Of a stretch of 44,513 nt of DNA, positions 17,580 to 25,902 are shown piece after piece; within the stretch, counting starts at the first letter, position 1; each line of letters starts with the position of its first letter. The stretch is from Photobacterium profundum. Lineage in GTDB: Bacteria > Pseudomonadota > Gammaproteobacteria > Enterobacterales > Vibrionaceae. The position numbers and the translations under genes are program-made. The notes below the pieces were generated by a model that was given only the letters and a program-made list of their open reading frames with translations, did not search any database and was not told where the DNA came from. The stretch is from positions 1 through 44,513 of the forward strand of contig NZ_PYOD01000026.1 in assembly GCF_003026285.1 (NCBI RefSeq), read 5' to 3'.

Positions 17580-17586
17580 TGCAGTA

Positions 17587-17616
17587 CTGTCAGTTCAGTT
17601 ATGATTGAACTGGCAA
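17587..17616 (+). other. Hairpin between pepM and the transporter gene
   Basis: CAGTTCA (17591-17597) pairs with TGAACTG (17606-17612), and the stem extends outward to about ten pairs with one G-U. It lies in the 55-base gap between the two genes. With no T-run it is more likely an mRNA processing or stability element than a terminator. Confidence 0.45.
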
Positions 17617-17634
17617 TATAATATCATAATTAGT

Positions 17635-18930
17635 ATGGATTATTTTATGTCTGTTTTGTTATTAGTATTAATGTTTTTTTCTTTGATGTATAAAAGAAAA
17701 TTCATTCCTTTTATTTTTATATTATCAGGGGTTACTGTTTCATTATTAAATGGTAATGGATTACAACAAACTGCTTTGGAATTCTCTAGTTCTTTTTGGA
17801 ATGTTATTTTAACTATTGGCTTGAATATTGTAACTATTGTAGCATTTTCAGAGTATGTAAATAAAAACGGTTCAACAAAAGAATTGGTCTCACTTGTTTA
17901 CAAGCCGGTTGGTAAGATAAAGGATAGATATTTAATCCTAGCTGTGTTTTATTTGATTGGGCTGCTTTTAAGTGTTGTAATCACATCGGCCTCTGCATTA
18001 TCTATGATATTTATGTCAACAGTATTTCCTATATTAGTGTCTAAGGGTATAAGTAAAGATGGTGCTGCCGCAATGATTACTTCTATTGGGGTAATAGAGT
18101 TTGGTCCATTAAAATCAAGTACTATTTATATGGCTGAAGAGCAAAATAAGCATATTTACGACTATGTTATGAATGAACAGGTCATTTTGTTTATTGGTAT
18201 TGCTGTTGTTGGTGCTATTAGCCACTATTTTTGGCAGTGTTATTTGGATAAACGCCTAGGGTTTATAGAGGATAAATCAAACAAAGGTGATGACTTTGAT
18301 AGTAAACACAAAGTCAATATGCTTGTAGCCTTACTACCATTACTTCCACTTTTTCTTATTTTATTTGAACGTTTTTTTACTGATTTTAACTTACCGCTTT
18401 GGGGGGTTGGGGTAGTGTGTATATCAGTATCACTCATTATTGACCTGAGGATGAGGAAGTTTAGTATTAAAGAACAAGTTTTATTTTTTTATAATAGTGT
18501 AAGTAATTCATTTTTCTTTATTGTTTCTATAATTATTGGGGGGAAGTTTCTAGTAAGCACGTTACCTATAGAGAATGTTGTTAATATTTATAGCAATATG
18601 CATTTAAGTACGATTAATCCAATTGTTTTCTCGTCAGTTTTAGTATTAATTATAGTGCTGTCTTGTACCTTATTAGGGTCAGGAACCGTTTCATTTATTA
18701 CAATAGTAGCAATTATGTCTAAGCTGAAATTAACGTCGATGACACAATTTAGCTCAACTTTTTCTTCAGTACAAATGATATCTGGTGTTGGGAGATCTAT
18801 ATCTCCTATATCTCCAACAGTTTTACTATGTTCCAATATCTCCCAGGTTTCGCTTTTTAGTATTATTATAAGAAATATCGTCCCAGCTATGAGTGTTACA
18901 TTTTTTTCAATCATATACAGTAATATTTAA
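17635..18930 (+). CDS. DcuC-like multi-helix transporter
   Basis: A 431-residue inner-membrane protein with 11-12 hydrophobic helices. The pattern of a helix hairpin around VVITSASALSMIFMSTVFPIL and a second one with LLGSGTVSFITIVAIM and GVGRSISPISPTVLL is that of the DcuC/ion-transporter superfamily, which carries C4-dicarboxylates and similar anions. I choose the ATG at 17635; an upstream TTG at 17605 lies inside the intergenic hairpin and is not credible. A further ATG at 17647 is also possible. Located directly after pepM, it probably moves the phosphonate product or a precursor, and export is my guess. No other transport gene is in the operon. Confidence 0.82.
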   Translation: MDYFMSVLLLVLMFFSLMYKRKFIPFIFILSGVTVSLLNGNGLQQTALEFSSSFWNVILTIGLNIVTIVAFSEYVNKNGSTKELVSLVYKPVGKIKDRYLILAVFYLIGLLLSVVITSASALSMIFMSTVFPILVSKGISKDGAAAMITSIGVIEFGPLKSSTIYMAEEQNKHIYDYVMNEQVILFIGIAVVGAISHYFWQCYLDKRLGFIEDKSNKGDDFDSKHKVNMLVALLPLLPLFLILFERFFTDFNLPLWGVGVVCISVSLIIDLRMRKFSIKEQVLFFYNSVSNSFFFIVSIIIGGKFLVSTLPIENVVNIYSNMHLSTINPIVFSSVLVLIIVLSCTLLGSGTVSFITIVAIMSKLKLTSMTQFSSTFSSVQMISGVGRSISPISPTVLLCSNISQVSLFSIIIRNIVPAMSVTFFSIIYSNI

Positions 18931-18938
18931 GGTTAATT

Positions 18939-19955
18939 ATGAAGAAGATTGTGATTGTGTTGGAAGCTAATGAAGACAAAAATAAAGACGAAACTGGGTT
19001 TAGAAAGGATACTTCACCAATAATAAAAGCAGTGAAAAAAATTGGCTTAGATTGTAAAGCTATACACTTTACAGTTAGTGATAAAGATAATATCTTTGAA
19101 TTTATGAAAAATAATTGTTCTGCTTATATCTCTAGAATAAATCCTGGTAAATTGGTAACAGGAGAGGAAAGCTATTTTCATTTCTTAGATGCTCTTATTG
19201 CCGAAGGTGTTGTTGGTATCGAACCGCCGAGCACTTTACTGGCGCTTGGTTCTAAATCTTCACTATGTAAACTAGTAGGAACAGGCTTGGTTCCAGATGA
19301 TATGAGGACTTATAAAGATAAAGCTGAGCTCATTGAAGATTTTAATATTGAAAACCTATATTCTGATAGGGTTTTTAAACAAAATAGAGGTTCTAGTGGA
19401 AAAGGTATTTGGAGAGTAGGACTTGTTGATAACGCTACATCAGAAATCAGAGTGACAGATGCTCAAAATAATCATACCCAAAATATATCGGTAAATGACT
19501 TCATCAATAATTACATTAGCTTTGAATCTGGTGATGTTATTGACATGCCTTTTTTACCAGGGATTAACGAGGGTGAGTATCGTGTTCTTTTAGTCGGTAA
19601 TACACCGTGTTATGTTATTCATAAAAAATCAACAAGTGGGAAGTTTAACTTTTCTACTACATTACACTCAGGGTCGGAATATATTTATGAAGATATATCA
19701 AAGCATCCTGATTTAATTGATCTTGTCATAGTTAATATTAATATAATCCTCGATAAATTAAACGATTCTAGACCTGCACCTTTGCTTTGGAGCATAGATT
19801 TTATAAGAAATACGGTAAATGGTGAATATTTTATCTCGGAGATTAACTGTAACTGTCTTGGGTTTACATCTTTGTTAGATTCTGAAATCCCAGGCATGAT
19901 GGCAGATATGATTTTGGATCGAATTTCTGATGCTTACCATGGTGATTTTAAATGA
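18939..19955 (+). CDS. ATP-grasp ligase of the phosphonate operon
   Basis: The 338-residue protein has an ATP-grasp fold. The lysine and glycine-rich loop KQNRGSSGKGIWRV (147-160) binds ATP, and the metal-binding acidic residues appear near the C-terminus as SIDF (Asp287) and EINCN (Glu301, Asn303). It resembles, from memory, the Cj0069-type ATP-grasp proteins (RKDTSPI near residue 22 and SRINPG near 65). ATP-grasp enzymes join a carboxylate to an amine or other nucleophile via an acyl-phosphate. The start lies 8 bases after the transporter stop, and its own stop overlaps the next start by 4 bases (ATGA). It probably activates the carboxylate of a phosphonate or couples it to an amino acid; the partner is unknown. 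Confidence 0.8.
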   Translation: MKKIVIVLEANEDKNKDETGFRKDTSPIIKAVKKIGLDCKAIHFTVSDKDNIFEFMKNNCSAYISRINPGKLVTGEESYFHFLDALIAEGVVGIEPPSTLLALGSKSSLCKLVGTGLVPDDMRTYKDKAELIEDFNIENLYSDRVFKQNRGSSGKGIWRVGLVDNATSEIRVTDAQNNHTQNISVNDFINNYISFESGDVIDMPFLPGINEGEYRVLLVGNTPCYVIHKKSTSGKFNFSTTLHSGSEYIYEDISKHPDLIDLVIVNINIILDKLNDSRPAPLLWSIDFIRNTVNGEYFISEINCNCLGFTSLLDSEIPGMMADMILDRISDAYHGDFK

Positions 19956-20923
19956 AGGTGACATATAGGGAAGCAAAAGAATTACTAATAAAAAAATTTA
20001 TGTCTTCTGGATTAGATTGGCATGATGCAAATTGGGTAACAGATGTTTTAGTTGCTTCAGAGCAACGAGGAGATAAATCTCACGGGATAAAGTATGCAAA
20101 AAACATTATCGAAATAGCTAACAGTAAATCATATGTGAAACTTGCCCCTGTTATTCATAATGATGCTTCAATAGCGGTATTGGATGGAAAAAATGTTATA
20201 GGTCCAGTGGCTGCCAAGCAGGCCATTGAGATTGCAATAAAAAAAGCAAAAAAATATGGAACGGCTGCAGTTTCTTTACGCTCTTCAAATCATTTATTTT
20301 CTTTAAGTCATTATGCAAGATACATCGCCAGTAAGAATATGATTGGGTTTATATGCAGTAGCAGTTCCCCTGCGATGGCGGCACCAAACTCATCGAAGGT
20401 TACTATAGGGACTAATCCATTTTCCTTCGGTGCGCCCTCAACGTCAGCACCTATAGTGATGGATATGAGTTCCACACAAGTTGCGAGGGGAAGGATTAAA
20501 GAATACCAAGATGCTGGATTGCAAATTCCTTTATCGTGGGCAATGGACGAGGTAGGTCGGCCAACTACTTGTGCAATAGAGGCTCTTAAAGGGTCTTTGC
20601 AACCATTGGGTGGTTACAAAGGTTTTGCTATAGGATGTATGGTCGATATATTTAGTTCAGTATTATCTGGTTCTGCCTTTTCTACACATATTCACGGTAC
20701 GAGTCTTCACAAAAAAGAAAGAAAAGGTGAAATAAACAGAAAAGGGGATTTTTTCTTTGTTGTAGATATAAGTAAATTTATTCCATTAAACGAATTTAAT
20801 GTTCGAATGGATGAATTTATAAAGATAATCGATAGCTCTGGAGGATATGTTCCAGGAGCCAACTTCATAGAGAATCAGTTTGCTGATATAGAGATAAGTG
20901 AGGAAATTTTAACTCTGCCGTAA
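19952..20923 (+). CDS. Ldh_2-family oxidoreductase, putative phosphonopyruvate reductase
   Basis: This 323-residue protein belongs to the malate/L-lactate/sulfolactate/ureidoglycolate dehydrogenase family, which interconverts 2-oxo and 2-hydroxy acids with NAD(P)H. Motifs are EQRGDKSHG (residues 37-45), the catalytic-histidine segment RSSNHLFSLSHY (His114), the NAD(P)-binding GTNPFSFGAP, DMSSTQVARG and LGGYKGFAIG. At 323 residues it is slightly short of the usual 330-350. It is translationally coupled to the ATP-grasp gene. Phosphonopyruvate is a 2-oxo acid, so reduction to phosphonolactate would pull the unfavourable mutase reaction forward. That assignment is inference from context; a related acid could be the substrate. 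Confidence 0.85.
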   Translation: MKVTYREAKELLIKKFMSSGLDWHDANWVTDVLVASEQRGDKSHGIKYAKNIIEIANSKSYVKLAPVIHNDASIAVLDGKNVIGPVAAKQAIEIAIKKAKKYGTAAVSLRSSNHLFSLSHYARYIASKNMIGFICSSSSPAMAAPNSSKVTIGTNPFSFGAPSTSAPIVMDMSSTQVARGRIKEYQDAGLQIPLSWAMDEVGRPTTCAIEALKGSLQPLGGYKGFAIGCMVDIFSSVLSGSAFSTHIHGTSLHKKERKGEINRKGDFFFVVDISKFIPLNEFNVRMDEFIKIIDSSGGYVPGANFIENQFADIEISEEILTLP

Positions 20924-21094
20924 ACCTAAGCGGTGTGTAGTGGGATGATGTTTTGGCCATAAAACTAGAGCTTAGCCATACCTGAGGTAATTCATGGCTT
21001 GCTAATTGAGTAATATGTCTAACGCATTCTGTCCAGAGGTGTGTCAGAGTTGATCTCTGCCAACTGAGCTCTTCGCTGGCCGACTTTGATAAGT

Positions 21095-21121
21095 CTCTTT
21101 ACTTAAGTTGTAAGTAAAGAG
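21095..21121. terminator. Perfect 11-base hairpin after the phosphonate operon
   Basis: CTCTTTACTTA and TAAGTAAAGAG pair perfectly around AGTTG. It lies 171 bases after the last stop of the operon. There is no T-run, so its role as a terminator is uncertain. Confidence 0.4.
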
Positions 21122-21388
21122 GGAGGGGTTATGTAAGCTCTTCACATTTAGTATCAAAAATTAAAAAATCCGCTTTTCTCCGTCCAGTTTTTCGCAAAAC
21201 GAATGATAATTAACACTCCTTTTACGTACCTAATAACAATCAGTTTTTTCAAGTTTTTGTTTTAAATGGATTTCTCTGACGTAAAATTGACTGTATAGCC
21301 CTTTAGACGTCTTTCCGCTCTTATGCCTTCCTAGCCAAAATCATGGTATTTACATAACTTTACGAATGTAAATATTGTAAATTAAATG

Positions 21389-21407
21389 CAAATGCTAACA
21401 ATTATCA
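21389..21407. promoter_or_regulatory. Candidate Fur box of the siderophore receptor gene
   Basis: GCAAATGCTAACAATTATC matches 14 of 19 positions of the Fur consensus. It lies about 145 bases upstream of the receptor start. A second AATGATAATTAACA (21202-21215) is further upstream. Iron repression of the receptor is expected. Confidence 0.5.
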
Positions 21408-21549
21408 CTTATATTCCACTCCGAATTTAGCAGTGGTCGCCGGTAACGGCAGCAATGGGTCATTCATTTAGTTTCTCAATAAATATAACGAACTTAAGTT
21501 CACTAAGAGAAATTGAATACCTCATTGAAATATTTGGAGATAACGGAAT

Positions 21550-23649
21550 ATGTTTTTTAAAAGTCATCTGACTTTATTAATTGGTGCAATTTTAGCTGCG
21601 CCAGTTGTTCAAGCACAAAACGAAGTTCAAAACACAGCCTCAGAAACAGATGAACATATGGTTGTTACTGGTCGAGATTACGGCTTTAAAGTTGATACCA
21701 ACTCGACAGCGATGCGTGTAGAAGCGACACAACTAGAAACTCCGGGGCAAGTTACTGTTATCGATGAGCAGCTTATCGATGAACAACGTGCAAGCACATT
21801 AGGTGACGTACTGAAGAATGATTCCAGTATTTCAGCTGGCGGTGTAAGTCGAAATCGCGAGAGCTTCTCGCTACGTGGTTTCTCTCTCGACAGTGGCAGT
21901 AGCTTCTTACGAGACGGTAAACAGCATTGGTCTCATTACCGCCAACCAATTGAATTATTAGAACGTGTTGAAGTATTAAAAGGCCCAGCCGGTTTGCTTT
22001 ACGGTAAATCTGCACCAGGCGGCCTTGTGAACATGGTGTCTAAAAAGCCGACGTATGAGACACAAGTACATGTAAGCCAAGATATTGGTTCAAATAATGA
22101 ATCTCGTACCATTGCTGATGTGAGTGGTTCATTAAATGATGCGCAAACATTACGTGCACGTGCCATTGTTTCTAAGCAAAGTTATGACTCATGGCGTTCA
22201 TACAGCGATGGCAGCACGCCTTCGACTGAACGTTTTGTAGGTGGTCTATTTGTTGATTACGATGTAAACGACGATGTGACTGTGTCTTTCCATTACGATA
22301 AAACGAATGATAACGGTAGCGTTGATTCTGGTGCTTACATCGTTGATGGCAAGCCAGTGCTTGGCCGTGATTTTATTTGGGATGCACAATGGTCAAACAT
22401 TGAAAATGACGTAGAAAACGTTGGCTTCGATGTGGCAGCAACACTATCAAGCGTATGGAGCATTAAAGGTGGTTACAACCATCAAGACTTCGAACGTCAT
22501 GATACCGAAAGCTTCTCTAAACCCGATACGTATAACGCGGCAACAGGTACTTATGAGTACCAAGGCTACGATCGTTGGGATAATTGGCAGTTTGATACCG
22601 CTTACATCGATTTAGTGGGTGAGTTTGATGCATTGGGTGTAAGCCACCAAATGCTGGTTGGTGCAAACTGGTTGGGCTATTACTACTCGACACAAAGTCA
22701 ATCCATTAAAGGCCAAACGGCGACAGTAGGGCAACCACTAGAGAAGCCTTCTGGTCTTGATTACCGCAATGGTAAAAAAGGCGATGCGACCGAGCGTGAT
22801 TCATACGGTATTTACGTACAAGATATGATTACGTTCAACGACCAATGGCAAGTGCTTGCTGGTTTACGTTTCGACCGTGAAGAAAATGATACAGACACGT
22901 ACAACAACATCTTGCCTAAAGCTGGTGTGATTTATCACCCAGCCTCGAATGGTTCGATATACCTAACGTACTCTGAAAGCTTTGAACCAAAAGATCCGAT
23001 TAATGATGATCAAGACATCAATAACGGTAAAGCGTTAGACCCTGTTAAAGGCCGTTTATACGAGTTAGGTTCTAAGTGGGAATTAATGGACAACCAGCTG
23101 TTCGTATCGGGCGCTGTGTTTGAAATTACTCAAGAAAACAAAGTGATTTCTCAAGATATTAATGGGAATCCTGACTTCGAAAGTGAGACAACACAAGCTG
23201 GTAAACAAGTTCACCGTGGTGCTGAATTAAGCACTATGGGTTACGTAACAGAAGCCTTCTCGTTAAGCGGTTCGATGATGTACTTAGATGCTGAAATTCA
23301 AGACGAATTTGATTCTTCTATCGATGGTAACCGTCCCGCTGATGTTCCTGAGTTCTCTGCTAACGTGTGGACACGTTACTCGTTTGAAAATAACACCGAT
23401 GTGAACTTAGGTGCTATCTATGTAGGTGAGCGCTTTGGTGATGAGAAGAACACATACAAAAAAGATGCTTATACACGCTTCGATGCGGGTGTTGCACATA
23501 CCGTTAAGTATGATGAGAATCTAGACATTATTGCTCGATTCAATGTTGAAAACATATTTGACAAAGAATACCTAGCGGGTGGTAGTCAAACAAAGACCGT
23601 GCTTGGCGAAGGTCGTAACTACATGGCAACGCTTCAGTTCCGTTACTAG
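21550..23649 (+). CDS. TonB-dependent ferrisiderophore receptor
   Basis: This 699-residue outer-membrane protein imports a ferric siderophore using energy from TonB. It has a signal peptide (about 1-22, ending VVQA), a short TonB-box-like stretch (HMVVTGRD), a plug domain (GQVTVIDEQLI, SLRGFSLDSGSSFLRDG, ERVEVLKGPAGLLYGKSAPGGLVN) and a 22-strand barrel with the family landmarks TYSESFEPK and AELSTMGY and the terminal NYMATLQFRY with final aromatic. The plug and length resemble the FhuE/FcuA class of hydroxamate-type receptors, but the ligand is not certain. GGAGA precedes the ATG. A strong terminator follows, then its own TonB energy system. Confidence 0.93.
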   Translation: MFFKSHLTLLIGAILAAPVVQAQNEVQNTASETDEHMVVTGRDYGFKVDTNSTAMRVEATQLETPGQVTVIDEQLIDEQRASTLGDVLKNDSSISAGGVSRNRESFSLRGFSLDSGSSFLRDGKQHWSHYRQPIELLERVEVLKGPAGLLYGKSAPGGLVNMVSKKPTYETQVHVSQDIGSNNESRTIADVSGSLNDAQTLRARAIVSKQSYDSWRSYSDGSTPSTERFVGGLFVDYDVNDDVTVSFHYDKTNDNGSVDSGAYIVDGKPVLGRDFIWDAQWSNIENDVENVGFDVAATLSSVWSIKGGYNHQDFERHDTESFSKPDTYNAATGTYEYQGYDRWDNWQFDTAYIDLVGEFDALGVSHQMLVGANWLGYYYSTQSQSIKGQTATVGQPLEKPSGLDYRNGKKGDATERDSYGIYVQDMITFNDQWQVLAGLRFDREENDTDTYNNILPKAGVIYHPASNGSIYLTYSESFEPKDPINDDQDINNGKALDPVKGRLYELGSKWELMDNQLFVSGAVFEITQENKVISQDINGNPDFESETTQAGKQVHRGAELSTMGYVTEAFSLSGSMMYLDAEIQDEFDSSIDGNRPADVPEFSANVWTRYSFENNTDVNLGAIYVGERFGDEKNTYKKDAYTRFDAGVAHTVKYDENLDIIARFNVENIFDKEYLAGGSQTKTVLGEGRNYMATLQFRY

Positions 23650-23660
23650 TTAAATGACAT

Positions 23661-23689
23661 AAGGGGAAAGTTAACGCTTTCCCCTTTTT
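23661..23689 (+). terminator. Rho-independent terminator of the receptor gene
   Basis: AAGGGGAAAG pairs with CTTTCCCCTT around a TTAACG loop, followed by a T-run. It starts 12 bases after the stop codon. Confidence 0.9.
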
Positions 23690-23758
23690 CAATTTTTTCT
23701 TTTTAATACTCACTCGACTTAGAGTGCTTTTTTATTTTTATTCTTTATACAATTATTG

Positions 23759-24550
23759 ATGAACGCTATGAACATAATGAAACCTACTTTGGCATTCTTA
23801 GCACTCAGCATTACTGCGGGTGTTCATGCTAATAACCTTGATGCTGCTCGTGCAATTGAAAAAAAAACGAATTTAACCTCTTCTTATAGCCAGCAAAAAG
23901 TTGATCGTAGTGCTGAAGCTGCACTCACGATGAAAGCTGAAATAGAGCAGTTACAGGAAGAGGTCAAAAATCTGGCTGTTTATCATGATCATTTAGCGCG
24001 CTTGGTTGATAACCAAAAACAAGAATCTGCAAGCTTAAACCAGCAAATTCAAGGTATAAAAGAAACCCGCCAAGGTGTTGTACCGCTGATGTATAACATG
24101 ATCGAAGGGTTAAAGACGATTGTTGCCCAAGATAAACCCATTAAACATCAGCAACGTTTAGCGCGTATCGCCAAGTTAGAATTGATGATGGGTAAAGCTG
24201 ATATTAGTGATGCTGAAAAGTATCGCCGTATTTTGGAAGCGTATCAAATCGAGATGGATTACGGCACTAAGCTGGGTGTGTATCAAGGTCAAATTGCTTT
24301 GTCGGATCAGCAAAGCATTGAAGCTGATTTACTTCACTTAGGTCGGGTTTCATTAGTGGCGCGTAGCCTTGATGGTACACACTACTGGGCATGGAATGAA
24401 CAGCAACGCCAGTGGCAGGAACTCAGTAACAGTGATTCCTCTTCAATAGATAAAGCCTTCGCTATCGCAAGTAAACAAACATCACCAAGCCTTATTACTT
24501 TACCTGTATCTGTAAAACTGGCCGCATCAACTAACGAAGAGAGTAAGTAA
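23759..24550 (+). CDS. DUF3450 exported coiled-coil protein of the TonB2 operon
   Basis: The 263-residue protein has a signal peptide (ending GVHA) and a long coiled coil (about residues 45-110, EAALTMKAEIEQLQEEVKN), followed by a compact domain (HLGRVSLVARSLDGTHYWAW). This is the DUF3450 protein that heads TonB2 clusters of Vibrio; it is periplasmic. The role is probably accessory to TtpC. A start at 23759 or at a nearby ATG (23768 or 23777) cannot be separated, since no ribosome site is clear. It is followed at once by ttpC. Confidence 0.85.
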   Translation: MNAMNIMKPTLAFLALSITAGVHANNLDAARAIEKKTNLTSSYSQQKVDRSAEAALTMKAEIEQLQEEVKNLAVYHDHLARLVDNQKQESASLNQQIQGIKETRQGVVPLMYNMIEGLKTIVAQDKPIKHQQRLARIAKLELMMGKADISDAEKYRRILEAYQIEMDYGTKLGVYQGQIALSDQQSIEADLLHLGRVSLVARSLDGTHYWAWNEQQRQWQELSNSDSSSIDKAFAIASKQTSPSLITLPVSVKLAASTNEESK

Positions 24551-24552
24551 CA

Positions 24553-25902
24553 ATGAATATGAAAACGTTAGTTGCCGCATTATGTTTGTTCAGCTTGCCT
24601 TTTACAGCATCAGCCACTTCAACATTAGTGGATAGCACGCAAGAAGCTCAACGGATTCAAGGTGCGCATAATGTGCAACGGGAATCGGGTTTTAAGCAAA
24701 CAGAACAATCTATTCGCGCCCAGCGTGATGCTTTGATCAAACAGCGTGTTCAGTTGCAAACTGAAACCGACCAACTAAGTCAAACATTCAGTAAGAATGA
24801 AAATAATCTAGCGACGCTAGAAGAACAATTGCGTTTAGAAACGGGCAGTTTAGGCGAGTTGTTTGGTGTGGTTCGACAAGCGGCTAAAGATTTAAGTCAA
24901 GAGCTTGAGACATCGGTAACCGTGGTTGATCGTGCTAAATATGCGCCTGTTGTTGATCAAATAGTCGATGCTAAAGCACTGCCATCGATGGTTCAGCTTA
25001 ACGGTTTATGGTTAGGTATGGTTGAGCAAATTGAGGCAAGTGCACAGTTGGCATCCGTTTCTGTACCGTTCATTAATGCTGATGGCCATCAAGCTAACAT
25101 CAATGCCTATCGTCTAGGTAGCATGGGTCTGATTGGTGAACAAGGTTATTTAGCATGGAATGGTGATCGCATTGTCGCTAAGCCGTATTTGAAACAGCCT
25201 GCAAATGGTCCGGTTTTATCGGGTTTAGCGTCGATATCGCAAGTAGGTATTATGTCAGTTGTGGTCGATCCCTCACGTGGCATGATGCTTGAACAGTTAG
25301 CGAATGCACCAGAATTGAAAGATCGCCTAGAACACGGTGGAGTTGTGGGTAAAGTAATTTTAGGGTTACTGGTGATTGGTGCCATTATCACTTTATTCCG
25401 TGGGTCGAAACTTTTCATTATTCGCCAGCAAATAAAAGCGCAGTTAAAAAGACCCAATGAACCGGGTAATAACCCATTAGGTCGCATATTAAAAGTGTAT
25501 AGCCTTGGCGTAAATAAAAAAGAACAGCCACGCAGTGTCGAAGCATTGGAATTACGCCTTCTTGAAGCCATAGTCGATGAACAACAAGAGATCGAAAAAG
25601 GGTTGTCTATGTTGAAGCTATTGGCGGCATTAGCACCAATGTTAGGTTTGTTAGGTACAGTTACCGGCATGATTGAAACGTTCCAAGTAATTACTCAATT
25701 TGGTAATGGTGACCCGAAAGTGATGGCTGGTGGTATTTCAACGGCATTGGTGACAACGGTGCTTGGTCTTATATCTGCTATGCCATTGTTACTTGCACAC
25801 AATATTCTGAGCACTCAAGCTGATGCTGTACGTAATATCCTTGAAAAGCAGGGTATTAGTTTAGTTGCAGAGCAAGCTGAAAAAGTAGGAAGCGCAGCGT
25901 AA
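24553..25902 (+). CDS. ttpC: TtpC, large MotA/TolQ/ExbB-type TonB2 component
   Basis: TtpC is the fourth member of Vibrio TonB2 systems and is required for siderophore uptake through that system. The 449-residue protein has a signal peptide (ending ASATS), a periplasmic coiled coil (about 45-105), a first membrane helix near 270-290 (VVGKVILGLLVIGAIITLF) and a C-terminal MotA/TolQ/ExbB domain (MLKLLAALAPMLGLLGTVTGMIETFQ, GISTALVTTVLGLISAMPLLL). Its length and N-terminal extension separate it from plain ExbB. The stop overlaps the exbB start by one base (TAATG). Confidence 0.9.
   Translation: MNMKTLVAALCLFSLPFTASATSTLVDSTQEAQRIQGAHNVQRESGFKQTEQSIRAQRDALIKQRVQLQTETDQLSQTFSKNENNLATLEEQLRLETGSLGELFGVVRQAAKDLSQELETSVTVVDRAKYAPVVDQIVDAKALPSMVQLNGLWLGMVEQIEASAQLASVSVPFINADGHQANINAYRLGSMGLIGEQGYLAWNGDRIVAKPYLKQPANGPVLSGLASISQVGIMSVVVDPSRGMMLEQLANAPELKDRLEHGGVVGKVILGLLVIGAIITLFRGSKLFIIRQQIKAQLKRPNEPGNNPLGRILKVYSLGVNKKEQPRSVEALELRLLEAIVDEQQEIEKGLSMLKLLAALAPMLGLLGTVTGMIETFQVITQFGNGDPKVMAGGISTALVTTVLGLISAMPLLLAHNILSTQADAVRNILEKQGISLVAEQAEKVGSAA

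Larger units (their letters stand above)
20924..21549. other. 626-base gap between the phosphonate operon and the siderophore receptor
   Basis: No gene is seen. In order it holds: a weak AGCCAT/ATGGCT inverted repeat (20974-20999); a 16-base tRNA D-arm-like segment on the minus strand (21055-21070); a perfect 11-base inverted repeat with a 5-base loop (21095-21121); and two Fur-box-like sites in the promoter of the receptor gene (21202-21215 and 21389-21407). Confidence 0.5.

Noticed and set aside
20974..20999. Terminator immediately after the phosphonate operon
   Set aside because: AGCCAT/ATGGCT is only six pairs with a 14-base loop and no T-run, too weak to call.
25146..25670. 174-codon frame antisense to ttpC
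   Set aside because: It is the reverse shadow of a strongly coding, recognised gene; its Cys/Pro/Asn-rich composition is typical of antisense frames.
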